Position numbers and translations under genes: made by a program
Shown here: positions 52,081-60,662 of the stretch, piece after piece
Layout: every line of letters begins with the position of its first letter
Numbering within the stretch: the stretch's first letter is position 1
Source of the DNA: JAYFNU01 sp034933305
Lineage (GTDB): Bacteria > Bacillota > Clostridia > Oscillospirales > Ruminococcaceae
Direction of reading: 5' to 3'
DNA length: 64,000 nt
Assembly: GCA_034933305.1 (NCBI GenBank)
Contig: JAYFNU010000008.1
Span: 1 to 64,000, forward strand
Notes under the pieces: model-generated
The model's database searches: none
The model's input: only the letters and a program-made list of their open reading frames with translations
What the model was told of the DNA's origin: nothing

Positions 52081-52501
52081 GTTTGCGCTGGTTTTCCTCT
52101 TCTTGCTTTGATTTTCCCTTCGCTTCGGGAAGCGGGGGTGCGGGCGCTTTGGCCACCGGGGGAATTTGTAAAATTTAGTCTAGCCTGAGTGCCGCTTGCG
52201 CTGGTTTTTCTCTTCTTTGCTTTGATTTTCCCTTCGCTTCGGGAAACAGAACGGCAAACTCTTTGCCACCGGGAAGAATACAGAACACAGCGCCTCTGGT
52301 TTTTGTTTTCTCCGGTTTTGCTTTTCTTTAATCGGTTCTCCCCTTCGCTTCGGGAAACAAACGGCGGGCGCTTTGGCCGGAAAAATATAGAACGCAGCCC
52401 TCTGCTTTTCGTTTGCGCCGGCTCTGTTCTTCTTTAATTGCTCCTTAAATTGCTTCTCCCTTTTGCTTCGGGAAACGGGGCATATTCCGGCGGCTTTGCG
52501 G
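52081..52501. repeat. About four imperfect tandem repeats of roughly 110 bp
   Basis: Each unit has a TTGCGCTGGTTTT-like start, a pyrimidine-rich part, the core TTCCCTTCGCTTCGGGAA or a close variant (52114, 52226, 52342 and 52459) and a (GGC)GCTTTGGCCACCGGG-like end. The core can fold as a small hairpin. The similarity falls toward the right. The stretch lies between the 3' end of the GNAT gene and the mnmG side; open frames over it are low-complexity (Lys/Arg-rich or Phe/Leu-rich) and look like by-products. Confidence 0.62.
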
Positions 52502-53500
52502 TCAGAAATCGGTAAGGTTCGGCCGATCCTGGTCGCCGTCGGCGCGGAACAGCACATAGTCCTGCGCGCTCTCGCCCACCGCCCAGAAGTCGACGTTTTC
52601 AAACAGGGGCGGGGTCAGATAGTCGGGGATGATGTTCTCGTCGTTTTCGGCGCGCAGGACAAAGCCCGCGGCCGCGGGGATCGCGGGATTCAGTCCGTAG
52701 GCGTAGACGTCGGCGAAGTCGGCGCATCGCTCGCGCATCCGTCGGTCGACGGCGCCGCCAAGTCTTCCGAGGTCTTCCCGCGCTCCAATAAAATCGACGA
52801 GCCGCAGCACACGATGCCCCCCGCTCTCGAGCTCCCGAAAGACAGCGAGCGCGAAAATCCCGCCGTCCGCAGCGGCTGCGCAGACGTCGTATCGGATCCA
52901 GGGATTGTCAAAAAATCGGCGCTCCACATAGCCGCGGTCTTTATACGGCCTAAGTTCAGCGTAATCTTCAAACGCAAAATCGTCGAGCCCCCTTTTGTCG
53001 AGCCTTGTCAGCGTGACGCCGTCCGCGCGCACCGCCGGTATCTCCCGGTGCGGGGCGCGGCACAGCGCATACGCCGTCTTTTCGGGATTGAGCCGGTACC
53101 AGTGCTCCATGCGCCCGGTGCGGTAGCCGAGAAATTCATACAGGCCGCGCGTCTTCGGCCGGATGTTGTTGACGCCGAAGGAGCGGCAGTCTGTCACGGC
53201 GCGCAGCGTCTCGAGCATATGAAAGCCGAGATTGAGCGGCGCGCCTTTTTTCGTGAGGATGTAGGACAGCCACACGTCGGGCTGCGGCAGGCTGTTGGCA
53301 CACAGAAAGCCGGCGACGCTCAGGATGCCGCCGGTATCGTCCGCCGCGCGCAGGAAATTGATCTGCCCGCCGCGCCGGAAATAATAGTCGAACATGGCCG
53401 CGTCGTGGATGAGCGGATGTCGCTCCCCCCAGTTCACGGCGCAGAAATCGCGGAACGCGGGCAGCTCCGCCTCGGTCAGCCGCTCGATCGTATATCCCAT
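52502..53500 (-). CDS. GNAT-like acyltransferase of the FkbH/ACP operon
   Basis: The product is 332 aa. Its start codon shares one base with the preceding stop codon (TAATG), so it is coupled to the SDR gene. The N-terminal half (about 1-130) looks like a GNAT domain (LSVAGFLCANSLPQPDVWLS, LGFHMLETLRAV, GLYEFLGYRTGRMEHWYRL), and the C-terminal half has a second, weaker GNAT-like segment (IFALAVFRELESGGHRVLRL). The arrangement recalls acyltransferases found in surface-polysaccharide clusters. I infer transfer of an acyl group from the ACP to an amino acceptor; this is not shown. Confidence 0.65.
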   Translation of the reverse strand: MGYTIERLTEAELPAFRDFCAVNWGERHPLIHDAAMFDYYFRRGGQINFLRAADDTGGILSVAGFLCANSLPQPDVWLSYILTKKGAPLNLGFHMLETLRAVTDCRSFGVNNIRPKTRGLYEFLGYRTGRMEHWYRLNPEKTAYALCRAPHREIPAVRADGVTLTRLDKRGLDDFAFEDYAELRPYKDRGYVERRFFDNPWIRYDVCAAAADGGIFALAVFRELESGGHRVLRLVDFIGAREDLGRLGGAVDRRMRERCADFADVYAYGLNPAIPAAAGFVLRAENDENIIPDYLTPPLFENVDFWAVGESAQDYVLFRADGDQDRPNLTDF

Positions 53501-54228
53501 TAAAAAATGCTCCCGCCCGTCACGGGCAGCACGGCGCCCGTCGTGAATTCGTTGCCGTCCCGCAGCAGGTACAGCACGGCGGGCGCGACGTCGGCGGGCG
53601 TCGCGTTGCGGCCCGTCGGGTTCTCCCGGGCGTTCTGTTCGACGGCGAAATCCGGCAGCGTCGAGAGGAATTTCGTCTGCACCATCGACGGCGCGACGCC
53701 GTTGAAGGTGACGTTTTTATCCGCATATTCGGCCGCGAGGGATTTCATCAGGCCCTCGAGCGCGTATTTGCAGGTGACGTAGTTCGCCAAAAATTTCGGC
53801 GGAACGCCGAGATTATAAGAAGTCAGCATGAACACGACGCGCCCGAAGCGCCGCTTCGCCATCGCCGGCGCGAACGCGCGGCAGACGAGCGCCGCGCTGA
53901 GCACGGAGATGTTGAAATCGCGCCGGAACACGGCGGGATCGAAATTTTTGAAATGGGCCGCCTTCGCGGGCGCCGACGGCAGATGCACGATGCGCGCGAC
54001 GTCGAAGCCGGCGGCCTCGACCGCCGCGATGAACTCGCCGATGCCCTCCTCGCTCGACAGATCGCCCCGCACGGGCACGATCTCGCGGCCGTCCGCCGCG
54101 AGCCCCGAGAGCTTGTCCTCGAACAGACAGTAGTGCGCAAGCACCGTGCCGCCGAGCCCCTGCACGACCGCCGCGCCGATATCGCTGTCGGCGCCGACAA
54201 CGAGGGTCGCCGTTTTTCGTTCGTCCAT
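53500..54228 (-). CDS. Short-chain dehydrogenase/reductase (FabG-like)
   Basis: The product is 242 aa. The cofactor-binding motif reads LVVGADSDIGAAVV instead of the usual GxxxGIG. The catalytic Ser-Tyr-Lys set is LTSYNLG and NYVTCKYALEG (Tyr-x-x-x-Lys). The C-terminus, FTTGAVLPVTGGSIF, is typical of FabG-type enzymes. As a FabG-like member of an operon with an ACP and a MaoC-like protein, it most likely reduces or oxidises an ACP-bound acyl group. It starts 12 bp after the maoC stop codon. Confidence 0.88.
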   Translation of the reverse strand: MDERKTATLVVGADSDIGAAVVQGLGGTVLAHYCLFEDKLSGLAADGREIVPVRGDLSSEEGIGEFIAAVEAAGFDVARIVHLPSAPAKAAHFKNFDPAVFRRDFNISVLSAALVCRAFAPAMAKRRFGRVVFMLTSYNLGVPPKFLANYVTCKYALEGLMKSLAAEYADKNVTFNGVAPSMVQTKFLSTLPDFAVEQNARENPTGRNATPADVAPAVLYLLRDGNEFTTGAVLPVTGGSIF

Positions 54229-54240
54229 GTTTTCCCCTTT

Positions 54241-54660
54241 TTATCGGGCGAGCACGCCCGCCTGGATGACCGCCTTGTTGACGGTGACGCCGTCCTGGTT
54301 GACGGTCTTTCCCTCGATCTCGACGCGGCCGAGCGCCGCGCTCACGTCCCTGACGACGCCCGTGACCGTCAGCGTGTCGCCGATGAAGACGGGCTTTTTG
54401 AATTTGACGTCCACCTCATGCAGCAGGCAGTCGCGCCCGGGCAGATAGACGCCCGCGAGCGTCGAGTAGAGGCTCGCCGCGAGCATGCCGTAGGCGACGC
54501 GCCCCTTGTAGCCGCGCGACCGCGCGAATTCCTCGTCGCAGTGCAGCGGGTTGACGTCGCCGGAAAGCTCCCGGAAGCGCTCGAGCATCTCCGCCGTCAC
54601 CTCGACGGTGAAGCTCTCGCTGACGCCGGGCGCGAGGTCGCCTATCGCATAGGCGTTCAT
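54241..54660 (-). CDS. MaoC-like hot-dog-fold dehydratase/hydratase
   Basis: The product is 139 aa. The hydratase motif is present, GDVNPLHCDEEFARSRGYKG with VAYGMLAASLYSTL after it, containing the catalytic Asp/His pair. Its ATG overlaps the ACP stop codon (ATGA). MaoC proteins hydrate or dehydrate thioester-bound acyl chains, here probably on the partner ACP. Confidence 0.88.
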   Translation of the reverse strand: MNAYAIGDLAPGVSESFTVEVTAEMLERFRELSGDVNPLHCDEEFARSRGYKGRVAYGMLAASLYSTLAGVYLPGRDCLLHEVDVKFKKPVFIGDTLTVTGVVRDVSAALGRVEIEGKTVNQDGVTVNKAVIQAGVLAR

Positions 54661-54899
54661 GCGAGCTTGGACGCGATGAGGTCCATCATCTCGCCGACGT
54701 TTTTGAGTCCCTCGACTTCGCCGACGGAGAATTTGATGCCGAAGGTCTTCTCCATGGCGACGAGGATGTTGATCTGCTCGAGGCTGTCCCAGTCCTCGAT
54801 ATCGGCGGCGGTCGTCTCGTCGGTGATGACGAGCGTGTCGTCGTCGAAGATGTCGCGGAAGATGCCGTTGACTTTTTCGCTGATCTCAGTTCTGTTCAT
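54657..54899 (-). CDS. Acyl carrier protein
   Basis: The product is 80 aa, acidic and helical, with the phosphopantetheine attachment site D38-S39-L40 (IEDWDSLEQIN). It overlaps the FkbH-like gene by 14 bp upstream and the MaoC-like gene by 4 bp downstream. It is a dedicated ACP for this pathway and differs from the usual FabD/FabG-linked AcpP in its sequence around helix II (LVAMEKTFGIKFS). Confidence 0.93.
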   Translation of the reverse strand: MNRTEISEKVNGIFRDIFDDDTLVITDETTAADIEDWDSLEQINILVAMEKTFGIKFSVGEVEGLKNVGEMMDLIASKLA

Positions 54900-56658
54900 A
54901 AATTACCTCGATATGATGATTCTTGTTCTCGTAGCCGGCGGGAATGTCGTATTCCCAGGTGCTGTCGTCTGCGTCCTGCGCGGTCTTTACAAAGCCGAGC
55001 GTGCCGTAAAAGTCGGCGACAATGACGTTCTTCGCGGTTTTGAGGTAGCGGCCGCGGATGGTCTTGATCCCCCGCTGCCGGCACAGCCGCACGAGCTCGT
55101 CGAACATCGCGTGCTCGAGCCCGCGCTTGAAGACGCGGCAGCTCATGATCCACAGCTCGATGTCGAGCCGGTCGCCCTCGATCTCCCCGACGATCTCCGT
55201 CACGAGCCCGTTGTCGCCGAATTTGTCCTCGAGCCGTCCGTACAGCGTGATGTAGCGGTCGCTCCGGGCGCGCTCGAGCATCTCGTCCGGCTGGTAACGG
55301 CGCGTCGTGAGATTGAACTGGTTCGTCTTGTTGGCGAGCTGGGTGATGCGCTCGAGGCGCGGCTCGTCGAAGGCGCCGAAATAGCCCTTCATCCCGAGCG
55401 AGTCGAGATACGCCCCGTAATCGGTGAAGCTGCGCTCCGCCTGTTCGCGCTGTGCGTTCTGCTTGTACATCTCGGCGCGCTTCAGGTCGTCCGCCGACAG
55501 CGACGTCACCTCGAAATAGCCGCCGTTCGCGATGGTCTCCGCATAGCGCTCGGGCGCGGTGAGCTCGGGGACGGCGCAGCCGAGGCCCGCCTGCCGCACG
55601 ATCTCGCGCTCGGCGGGGTTGTCGTCGGCGAAGACAAAGGAATCGGCGCCGATGTTGAGCTCCTTCGCGCTCGCCGCGAGGTTCATCGGCTTCGGGTCCC
55701 AGTTGGCCCTGAACGACAGGAAGTCGTCGGCCTTCAGGACGCTCGACGGGTGGGTGAAGCCGCTGCGCGCGGCGGCGTCCTCGTTCTTCGAGCACACGCC
55801 GAGGATGACGCCGATGCCCGACAGCTCCTTCGCGTATTTCTGCAGCTCGGTGTGCGCGATGCCCTGCGGGCTCTCGACGCCGAGCACGATGCCGTCGACG
55901 CCGTCGTCCCCGATGACGCCGTGCCACAGCGTGCCGTCGAGATCCATCATCAGCGCCTTTTTGTTCTTCCCGAACAGCGCCTTGACGATGCTCGCGTAGG
56001 AGTGGCACAGCAGCGGGATGGCGTCGGGCGACTGGGCGTATTTATAGGCGTTGTAATAGGACGGGTCGGAAAATTCGCCGAGCCCGTACCAGCCGGCAAG
56101 ATAGTTGAAATCGTTGATGTAAAAGCCGCGGTGCGCCTCGGCGTACTGCGCGGTGCGCTCGTTGAGCCGGCGCACGAAGCGAACCTTTCCGGACGGCGCG
56201 GTCGCGTCGTAGTTGCCCATCGGGCGCACCCGGGGATATTCGAAATTGTTCGCGACGACGGCGCAGCCGAGCTTTTCGCACGCGCCCCACGCCGCCTCGA
56301 ATTTCGCGAAATCGCTCTCGAGCAGCGCGTCGCACGCGGCGGCGCCGAGGCCCGCGGCGGGGAGCTCGACATTGTGGACGCTTGTGTTGAAGATCACGAC
56401 GTCGGGCCGGAAGGCGGCGAGCGAACCGTCGTCGAAAACGGCGTCCTCATACCAGCGGCCGTAGTCGCCGACAAAAAATTCGGGGCGGATGCCCGCGTCG
56501 AGCAAAAACAGCTCGAGGATGTTCCTGATCTCGCCGACGGTCGTGCCCGACAGCAGCGCGATGCGCTTGTCGAGCAGCCCCTCTTTTTTGAGCAGTTCCT
56601 TTTTGAGCGCGCGCTTGTTCTGCAGGATGTGCGCGGCGTCGAACGGATATTCCAGCAT
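54886..56658 (-). CDS. FkbH-like HAD-IIIC/GNAT protein (glyceryl-ACP-type loading enzyme)
   Basis: The product is 590 aa with GGGAGGG before the ATG. An N-terminal SGNH-like region (about 30-220; LLSGTTVGEIRNILELFLLD, DVVIFN) precedes a HAD-IIIC domain (motif I MMDLDGTLWHGVIGDDG, Asp239/Asp241; motif II CSKNED; motif IV VFADDNPAEREIV). A C-terminal GNAT-like region follows (LYGRLEDKFGDNGLVTEIVG, then WIMSCRVFKRGLEHAMFDEL). This is the FkbH layout. Known FkbH enzymes take a glyceryl unit from 1,3-bisphosphoglycerate and load it onto an ACP as glyceryl-S-ACP. The next gene is an ACP. Confidence 0.9.
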   Translation of the reverse strand: MLEYPFDAAHILQNKRALKKELLKKEGLLDKRIALLSGTTVGEIRNILELFLLDAGIRPEFFVGDYGRWYEDAVFDDGSLAAFRPDVVIFNTSVHNVELPAAGLGAAACDALLESDFAKFEAAWGACEKLGCAVVANNFEYPRVRPMGNYDATAPSGKVRFVRRLNERTAQYAEAHRGFYINDFNYLAGWYGLGEFSDPSYYNAYKYAQSPDAIPLLCHSYASIVKALFGKNKKALMMDLDGTLWHGVIGDDGVDGIVLGVESPQGIAHTELQKYAKELSGIGVILGVCSKNEDAAARSGFTHPSSVLKADDFLSFRANWDPKPMNLAASAKELNIGADSFVFADDNPAEREIVRQAGLGCAVPELTAPERYAETIANGGYFEVTSLSADDLKRAEMYKQNAQREQAERSFTDYGAYLDSLGMKGYFGAFDEPRLERITQLANKTNQFNLTTRRYQPDEMLERARSDRYITLYGRLEDKFGDNGLVTEIVGEIEGDRLDIELWIMSCRVFKRGLEHAMFDELVRLCRQRGIKTIRGRYLKTAKNVIVADFYGTLGFVKTAQDADDSTWEYDIPAGYENKNHHIEVIYEQN

Positions 56659-56690
56659 ACGGCCCTCCCGGTCGGTTTTGATATGGCTTT

Positions 56691-56719
56691 ATTATATATT
56701 CAACCGGGGGAATATGCAA
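56691..56719 (-). promoter_or_regulatory. Promoter of the FkbH/ACP operon
   Basis: On the minus strand TTGCAT (56719-56714) and TATAAT (56696-56691) have a 17-bp spacer, 33 bp upstream of the start codon. Confidence 0.78.
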
Positions 56720-56751
56720 ACCCCCGCGCGTTCCCGGCAGACGCGAAAAAC

Positions 56752-56775
56752 AAAAAAGCAGCCTTCGCTGCTTTT
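56752..56775 (-). terminator. Terminator of yitT transcript
   Basis: AAAAGCAGC pairs with GCTGCTTTT (56754-56775) around CTTC, and on the minus strand a T-rich tract follows. It separates the yitT unit from the FkbH promoter. Confidence 0.8.
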
Positions 56776-56787
56776 CGGGATCCGCGC

Positions 56788-57639
56788 TCACTGGAAGCCG
56801 CGGAAGCCCTTGCCGATGACCTCGCTCGAGTTGGTGATCATCATGAACGTCGCCGGATAATTCGCGCGCAGGAATTTCTGCAGCTGCGTCGCCTGGTACC
56901 GCTTCATCGCCGCGATGACGAGATACTTTTTCCCGTGGGTGAAGCCGCCCGTCCCCTCGAGGATGGTGCAGCTGCGGTGCAGCTCGTCCGAAATGAAAGC
57001 CGCGATGTCCTGCGGCGCGTCGGTGATGATGGAGAAGCACTTGCACAGGTTGATGTTCTCGATGGCGCTGTCGATGACGACCGTCTTGAGGATGAGGCCG
57101 AGCACCGAAAAGAGGCCCGTCTTGACGCCGAAGAAAAAGGCGCCGAGCGTGATGCCGATGTCGGAGATGAACAGCGCGAGGCCGATGTTCTTGACGCTCG
57201 TGTACCGCCGCAGGATCATCGCGACGATGTCCGTGCCGCCCGTGCTGCCGTCGTTGTTGAACAGGATGGCCGAGCCGACCGCCGGCAGCAGGATGGCGAA
57301 CACGAGCTCGAGCAGCGGCTCGTCCGTCAGCGGCGCCGACATCGGGAACAGCTTCTCGAACAGCAGCAGCGCGCCCGACAGCGTGAAGGTCCCCACGACC
57401 GTCTTGAGCCCGCACCCGCGCCCGAGGAACAGAAAGCCCAGCACCAGCAGCGCCGCGTTGATGACGCTCGCCGCCGCGCTCGCCGAGCGCAGCCGGAACA
57501 CCCCGCGCAGGATGACCGACAGGCCGCTCACGCCGCCCGTCGAAAAATTGTTGGGGAATTTGAAGAAATAGACGCCGACCGCCACGAGCAGCGCGCCCGC
57601 GACGCACAGCGCGTAGCTTTTGAAGACCTTCTTATTCAT
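56788..57639 (-). CDS. YitT family membrane protein (DUF2179)
   Basis: The product is 283 aa. The N-terminal part has five or six membrane helices (VAVGVYFFKFPNNFSTGGVS), with the family signature NNDGSTGGTDIVAMIL. The C-terminal cytoplasmic DUF2179 domain ends MMITNSSEVIGKGFRGFQ. The family is widespread in Firmicutes; its transported substrate is unknown. It overlaps the nicotinamidase-like gene by 8 bp. Confidence 0.92.
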   Translation of the reverse strand: MNKKVFKSYALCVAGALLVAVGVYFFKFPNNFSTGGVSGLSVILRGVFRLRSASAAASVINAALLVLGFLFLGRGCGLKTVVGTFTLSGALLLFEKLFPMSAPLTDEPLLELVFAILLPAVGSAILFNNDGSTGGTDIVAMILRRYTSVKNIGLALFISDIGITLGAFFFGVKTGLFSVLGLILKTVVIDSAIENINLCKCFSIITDAPQDIAAFISDELHRSCTILEGTGGFTHGKKYLVIAAMKRYQATQLQKFLRANYPATFMMITNSSEVIGKGFRGFQ

Positions 57640-58162
57640 GCTCGATGTCGATCTGGCACATCTTCATCGCCGCGAGGGCGTTTTTGTGGCTGTCGGGCGT
57701 CACGCCCGCGCAGCACGACGCGTCGACCGCGATGGGCGTCTCGCGGAAAAACGCCTTGAGCAGCAGCGCGTTGCTGATGACGCAGATGTCGGTGCACAGG
57801 CCGATGAGCTCGATGCTCTCGAGGCCCTCGGGGTATTTCCTGCGCAGCAGCGCCGGCAGATCCTTCGCCCCGAAGGTCAGCTTCTCGATACCCGCCGCGC
57901 CCTTCCTGTCGCACGCCGCGCGCACCCGCTCGTTGAGCTCGAAGCCGGGCGTCCCCTTGACGCAGTGGACGACGGGCAGCTTCCGGCCCTCCGCGGTGTC
58001 GAGATAGTTCTTCGCGTGCGTGTCCTGCGTGAACAGCACGTCGCCGTCGAACGACTCGATCTTGCGCACGACGTTGTCCACGATCTTCTGCGCCTCGGGC
58101 GTGCCGAGCGCGCCGTCCACGAAATCCTTCTGCATGTCCACGACGATGAGCAGCTTTTTCAT
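57632..58162 (-). CDS. Nicotinamidase-like cysteine hydrolase (isochorismatase superfamily)
   Basis: The product is 176 aa, with a GGAGAG site upstream. The catalytic triad is D9 (LLIVVDMQKDF), K94 (GIEKLTFGAKD) and C127 (GLCTDICVISNA). DTHAKNYLDTAEGRKLPVVH resembles the metal and substrate region of nicotinamidases (D-x-H and later H). It probably deaminates nicotinamide to nicotinate, feeding NAD synthesis, but related amidases of other specificity cannot be excluded. It begins 21 bp after the dipeptidase gene. Confidence 0.87.
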   Translation of the reverse strand: MKKLLIVVDMQKDFVDGALGTPEAQKIVDNVVRKIESFDGDVLFTQDTHAKNYLDTAEGRKLPVVHCVKGTPGFELNERVRAACDRKGAAGIEKLTFGAKDLPALLRRKYPEGLESIELIGLCTDICVISNALLLKAFFRETPIAVDASCCAGVTPDSHKNALAAMKMCQIDIEHE

Positions 58163-58183
58163 GATACTCTCCGTTTATTTTGA

Positions 58184-59581
58184 TTAAAAATCTACTTCCT
58201 GGAGCTTCACGAGCGTTTCGATGAAGATCTCGCAGGTCTCATACGCGCGGGACAGCTTGATCGCCTCGTTCTTCATGTGCACCCCGCCGACCCAGGCGGG
58301 ATCCTTCTGGTTCGGGTACTCGGCGCCGTAGGAGACGGCGTTGTCGATGTGGCGGGCGTAGGTGCCGCCCGACATGACGAAGGGCTTTTCATGGCTGCCG
58401 GTGACCTCGTTGTAGATGTCGCACATCAGCCCGACGGCCGGGACCTTCTGCGGGTCGAGATAGAACGGCTCGCTGTTGCAGGTGACGCGGGCGGTAAAGC
58501 CGGCTTCGGCGCACGCCCTGTCGATGGCGGCCGCGAGGCCGTCGGGCGTGACGGAGGTCGGATAGCGGCAGTTGACGTTGAGGACGAGGCGGTCGTCCTT
58601 TTTCGAGAGCATGCCGCCGATGATGGTCAGCGGGGTGAAGATGCCGTCGCTCGTCGCGATGCCCAGCGGCGCGCCGTCGTAGCGCTCGGTCGCGCGCAGG
58701 ATAAAGTCCGCCGCGCGGTTCTCCTCCTCGCTCAGCACGCCCTCGTCGCGCAGAAACGCCATGAGCAGGCGGTTGGCGTTGACGGCGGCGTGCGGCTCGC
58801 CCGCATGGCCCGCCTTGCCGCGCGCTTCGACGCGCACGAGGCCGTCGCCGGCGGGCTTGACGCTCGTGATCTCGAGGCGGCCCGCCGCCGCGCGCACGAG
58901 CACCGTCTTCGGGTCTTTGACGACGGCGAAGGCGCGGTCGGCGACGACGTTGCTCGCGACGCCGCCCGACAGCTCGACGATGGCGCCGTCCCGGATGGGC
59001 GGGGACACGAGGTCGGCGCTGTAGATGCCCTTTTCCCCGTGGCCGACGGGAAAGCCGGCGTCCGGGGTGAAGGTGAACAGGGGCATTTTATAATGCGCCT
59101 TGTAATAGTCGATGTCGCTCATGCCCGTCTCCTCGTCGAGGCCGACGAGCAGCCGCACGCCGTAGCGCAGCGGAAGCTTCTGGTCGAGCAGGTATTTCAT
59201 CGCGTAGGCCGCGAGCACGAGCGGGCCCTTGTCGTCGAGCGTGCCGCGCCCCACGAGATAGCCGTCGCGCGGGGTCGCCGTGAACGGGTCGCTGTCCCAG
59301 CCGTCGCCCGCGGGGACGACGTCGAGATGGGCGATGATGCCGAGGAAGCGCTCGCTGTCGCCGAGCTGGGCGAAGGCGATGCGCCCGTCGGCGTCCGTCA
59401 CCGCGAAGCCCATCTCCCGCAGCATGTCCATGGCTTCCTCCTGCGCCGCGCGCACGGCGGCGCCGTAGGGCGCGCCTGGCGCGCGGGGCCCCTGCAGGCT
59501 GGGCTGCGCGATGAGCCGCGCGATGTCCCGCCGGATGTTTTCTTCGTTTTCCTTCACGTATTGCTTTGCCGATAGCCGCAT
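58184..59581 (-). CDS. M20-family dipeptidase (PepV/Sapep-like)
   Basis: The product is 465 aa from the ATG at 59581, preceded by GGAGG. The dizinc motifs are IIAHLDVVPAGDGWDSDPF (His/Asp), GRGTLDDKGP (bridging Asp) and LLVGLDEETGMSDIDYY (Glu-Glu); VMSGGTYARHIDNAVSYGAE near the C-terminus gives the last His. The length and the large lid domain (about 190-330) match PepV-type dipeptidases. It acts in the cytoplasm on dipeptides. A promoter-like TACAAT (about 59615, minus strand) lies upstream. Confidence 0.92.
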   Translation of the reverse strand: MRLSAKQYVKENEENIRRDIARLIAQPSLQGPRAPGAPYGAAVRAAQEEAMDMLREMGFAVTDADGRIAFAQLGDSERFLGIIAHLDVVPAGDGWDSDPFTATPRDGYLVGRGTLDDKGPLVLAAYAMKYLLDQKLPLRYGVRLLVGLDEETGMSDIDYYKAHYKMPLFTFTPDAGFPVGHGEKGIYSADLVSPPIRDGAIVELSGGVASNVVADRAFAVVKDPKTVLVRAAAGRLEITSVKPAGDGLVRVEARGKAGHAGEPHAAVNANRLLMAFLRDEGVLSEEENRAADFILRATERYDGAPLGIATSDGIFTPLTIIGGMLSKKDDRLVLNVNCRYPTSVTPDGLAAAIDRACAEAGFTARVTCNSEPFYLDPQKVPAVGLMCDIYNEVTGSHEKPFVMSGGTYARHIDNAVSYGAEYPNQKDPAWVGGVHMKNEAIKLSRAYETCEIFIETLVKLQEVDF

Positions 59582-59707
59582 TTCACCGTGCCTCCGTGTG
59601 TTTTTCGTGCCTATTGTAGCATATTTTCCGGCGTATGTAACCTTTTCCTGCAATAAAAGGGCCCCTGCGCGGCAGAATAACGGGAAGAAAGCAACGGAGG
59701 CGAGAAA

Positions 59708-60610
59708 ATGGATATCGTCAAAACGGCGCTCATCGTCACGGCGGTCATCGCGCTGCTGCTGACGGGCATCAGCTTTGCGCTCGACCACCGCGGGCAGACC
59801 GCGCCGGAGGATCCCTCCGCGGAAGCGCCCGCCGGGCTCAGCGCGTCCGCCGAAGCGGACGGCGTCGGCCGGGAGCTGTCGCGCGAGAAGATCTGCTGGG
59901 GCCCGGGGACCAACCGCAACGCCCGCAACCAGACCGTCGACAGCATTGCGGCGCAGGAAAAATACGGGGACCTCGGCGGCGTCTTCATCTTTCCGCAGGA
60001 CGCGGGCATCCTCTACCTCACGTTCGATCTCGGCTACGAGAACGGCTATACGGAGAAGATCCTCGACGTGCTGAAGGAAAAGGGCGTCAAGGCCACCTTT
60101 TTCATCACGATGGATTACGTGAAGGAGGCGCCCGACGTCGTACGGCGCATCATCGACGAGGGCCATACGCTCGGCAACCACACCGTTCGGCACCCCTCCA
60201 TCCCCGACGTCGGCGACGAGCGCGCCGAAGCGGAGCTCATGGAGTTGCACCGCTATATCGAGGAGAAGTACGGCTACACCATGCGGCTGTTCCGCTACCC
60301 GAAGGGCGAATTTTCGGAGCACACGCTGGCGCTCATCGGCGGGCTCGGCTACAAAAGCGTCTTCTGGAGCTTCGCCTACCGGGACTGGGTGACCGACGAC
60401 CAGCCGTCGGCGGCGTACGCGCTGCAGCGCACGACCGACTATCTCGCGGACGGCTCGATCTATCTGCTGCACGCCGTGTCGTCGACCAACGCCGCCATCA
60501 TGGGCGACTTCATCGACGCGGCGCGGGCGAAGGGCTTTTCCTTCGCCCGCATCGACGAGCGCCTCGGCCTCACCGACCCGCCGCAGCCGTCGATCCTGCC
60601 CGCCGCCTGA
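59708..60610 (+). CDS. pdaA: Delta-lactam-forming polysaccharide deacetylase (PdaA-like)
   Basis: The product is 300 aa. Residues 7-26 are a membrane anchor or uncleaved signal, so the enzyme works outside the membrane. The NodB-homology core has TFDLGYENGYT (motif 1), GNHTVRHPS (motif 2, His-x-x-x-His) and LFRYPKGEFSEHTL (motif 3), and the F-D-x-G-Y-E-N-G-Y pattern is that of PdaA rather than generic chitin deacetylases. PdaA removes acetyl from N-acetylmuramic acid to form muramic delta-lactam in spore cortex. This suggests that the organism, or its ancestor, forms spores. Confidence 0.9.
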   Translation: MDIVKTALIVTAVIALLLTGISFALDHRGQTAPEDPSAEAPAGLSASAEADGVGRELSREKICWGPGTNRNARNQTVDSIAAQEKYGDLGGVFIFPQDAGILYLTFDLGYENGYTEKILDVLKEKGVKATFFITMDYVKEAPDVVRRIIDEGHTLGNHTVRHPSIPDVGDERAEAELMELHRYIEEKYGYTMRLFRYPKGEFSEHTLALIGGLGYKSVFWSFAYRDWVTDDQPSAAYALQRTTDYLADGSIYLLHAVSSTNAAIMGDFIDAARAKGFSFARIDERLGLTDPPQPSILPAA

Positions 60611-60620
60611 GCAAAATACA

Positions 60621-60650
60621 AAGAGGAGCCGCGCGGCTCCTCTTTTTTGT
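60621..60650. terminator. Bidirectional terminator
   Basis: AAGAGGAGCC pairs with GGCTCCTCTT around GCGC, with TTTTTT on the plus side. On the minus strand it is followed by TTGTATTTT, so it can also end the B12-binding protein gene. Confidence 0.87.
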
Positions 60651-60662
60651 TTTTGTCCGCCT

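Noticed and set aside
51842..52501. CRISPR array
   Set aside because: The repeats are long, imperfect and without regular spacers, and no cas genes are near.
52180..52602. A 140-codon frame over the tandem repeats
   Set aside because: It overlaps the end of the GNAT gene, is Lys/Arg-rich, and repeats in step with the DNA repeats. It looks like a by-product of the repeats, not a protein gene.
53953..57759. A 1,268-codon open frame on the plus strand
   Set aside because: It runs antisense to the FkbH-like, ACP, MaoC and YitT genes, all of which have clear motifs and ribosome sites. Its composition is typical of a GC-rich shadow.
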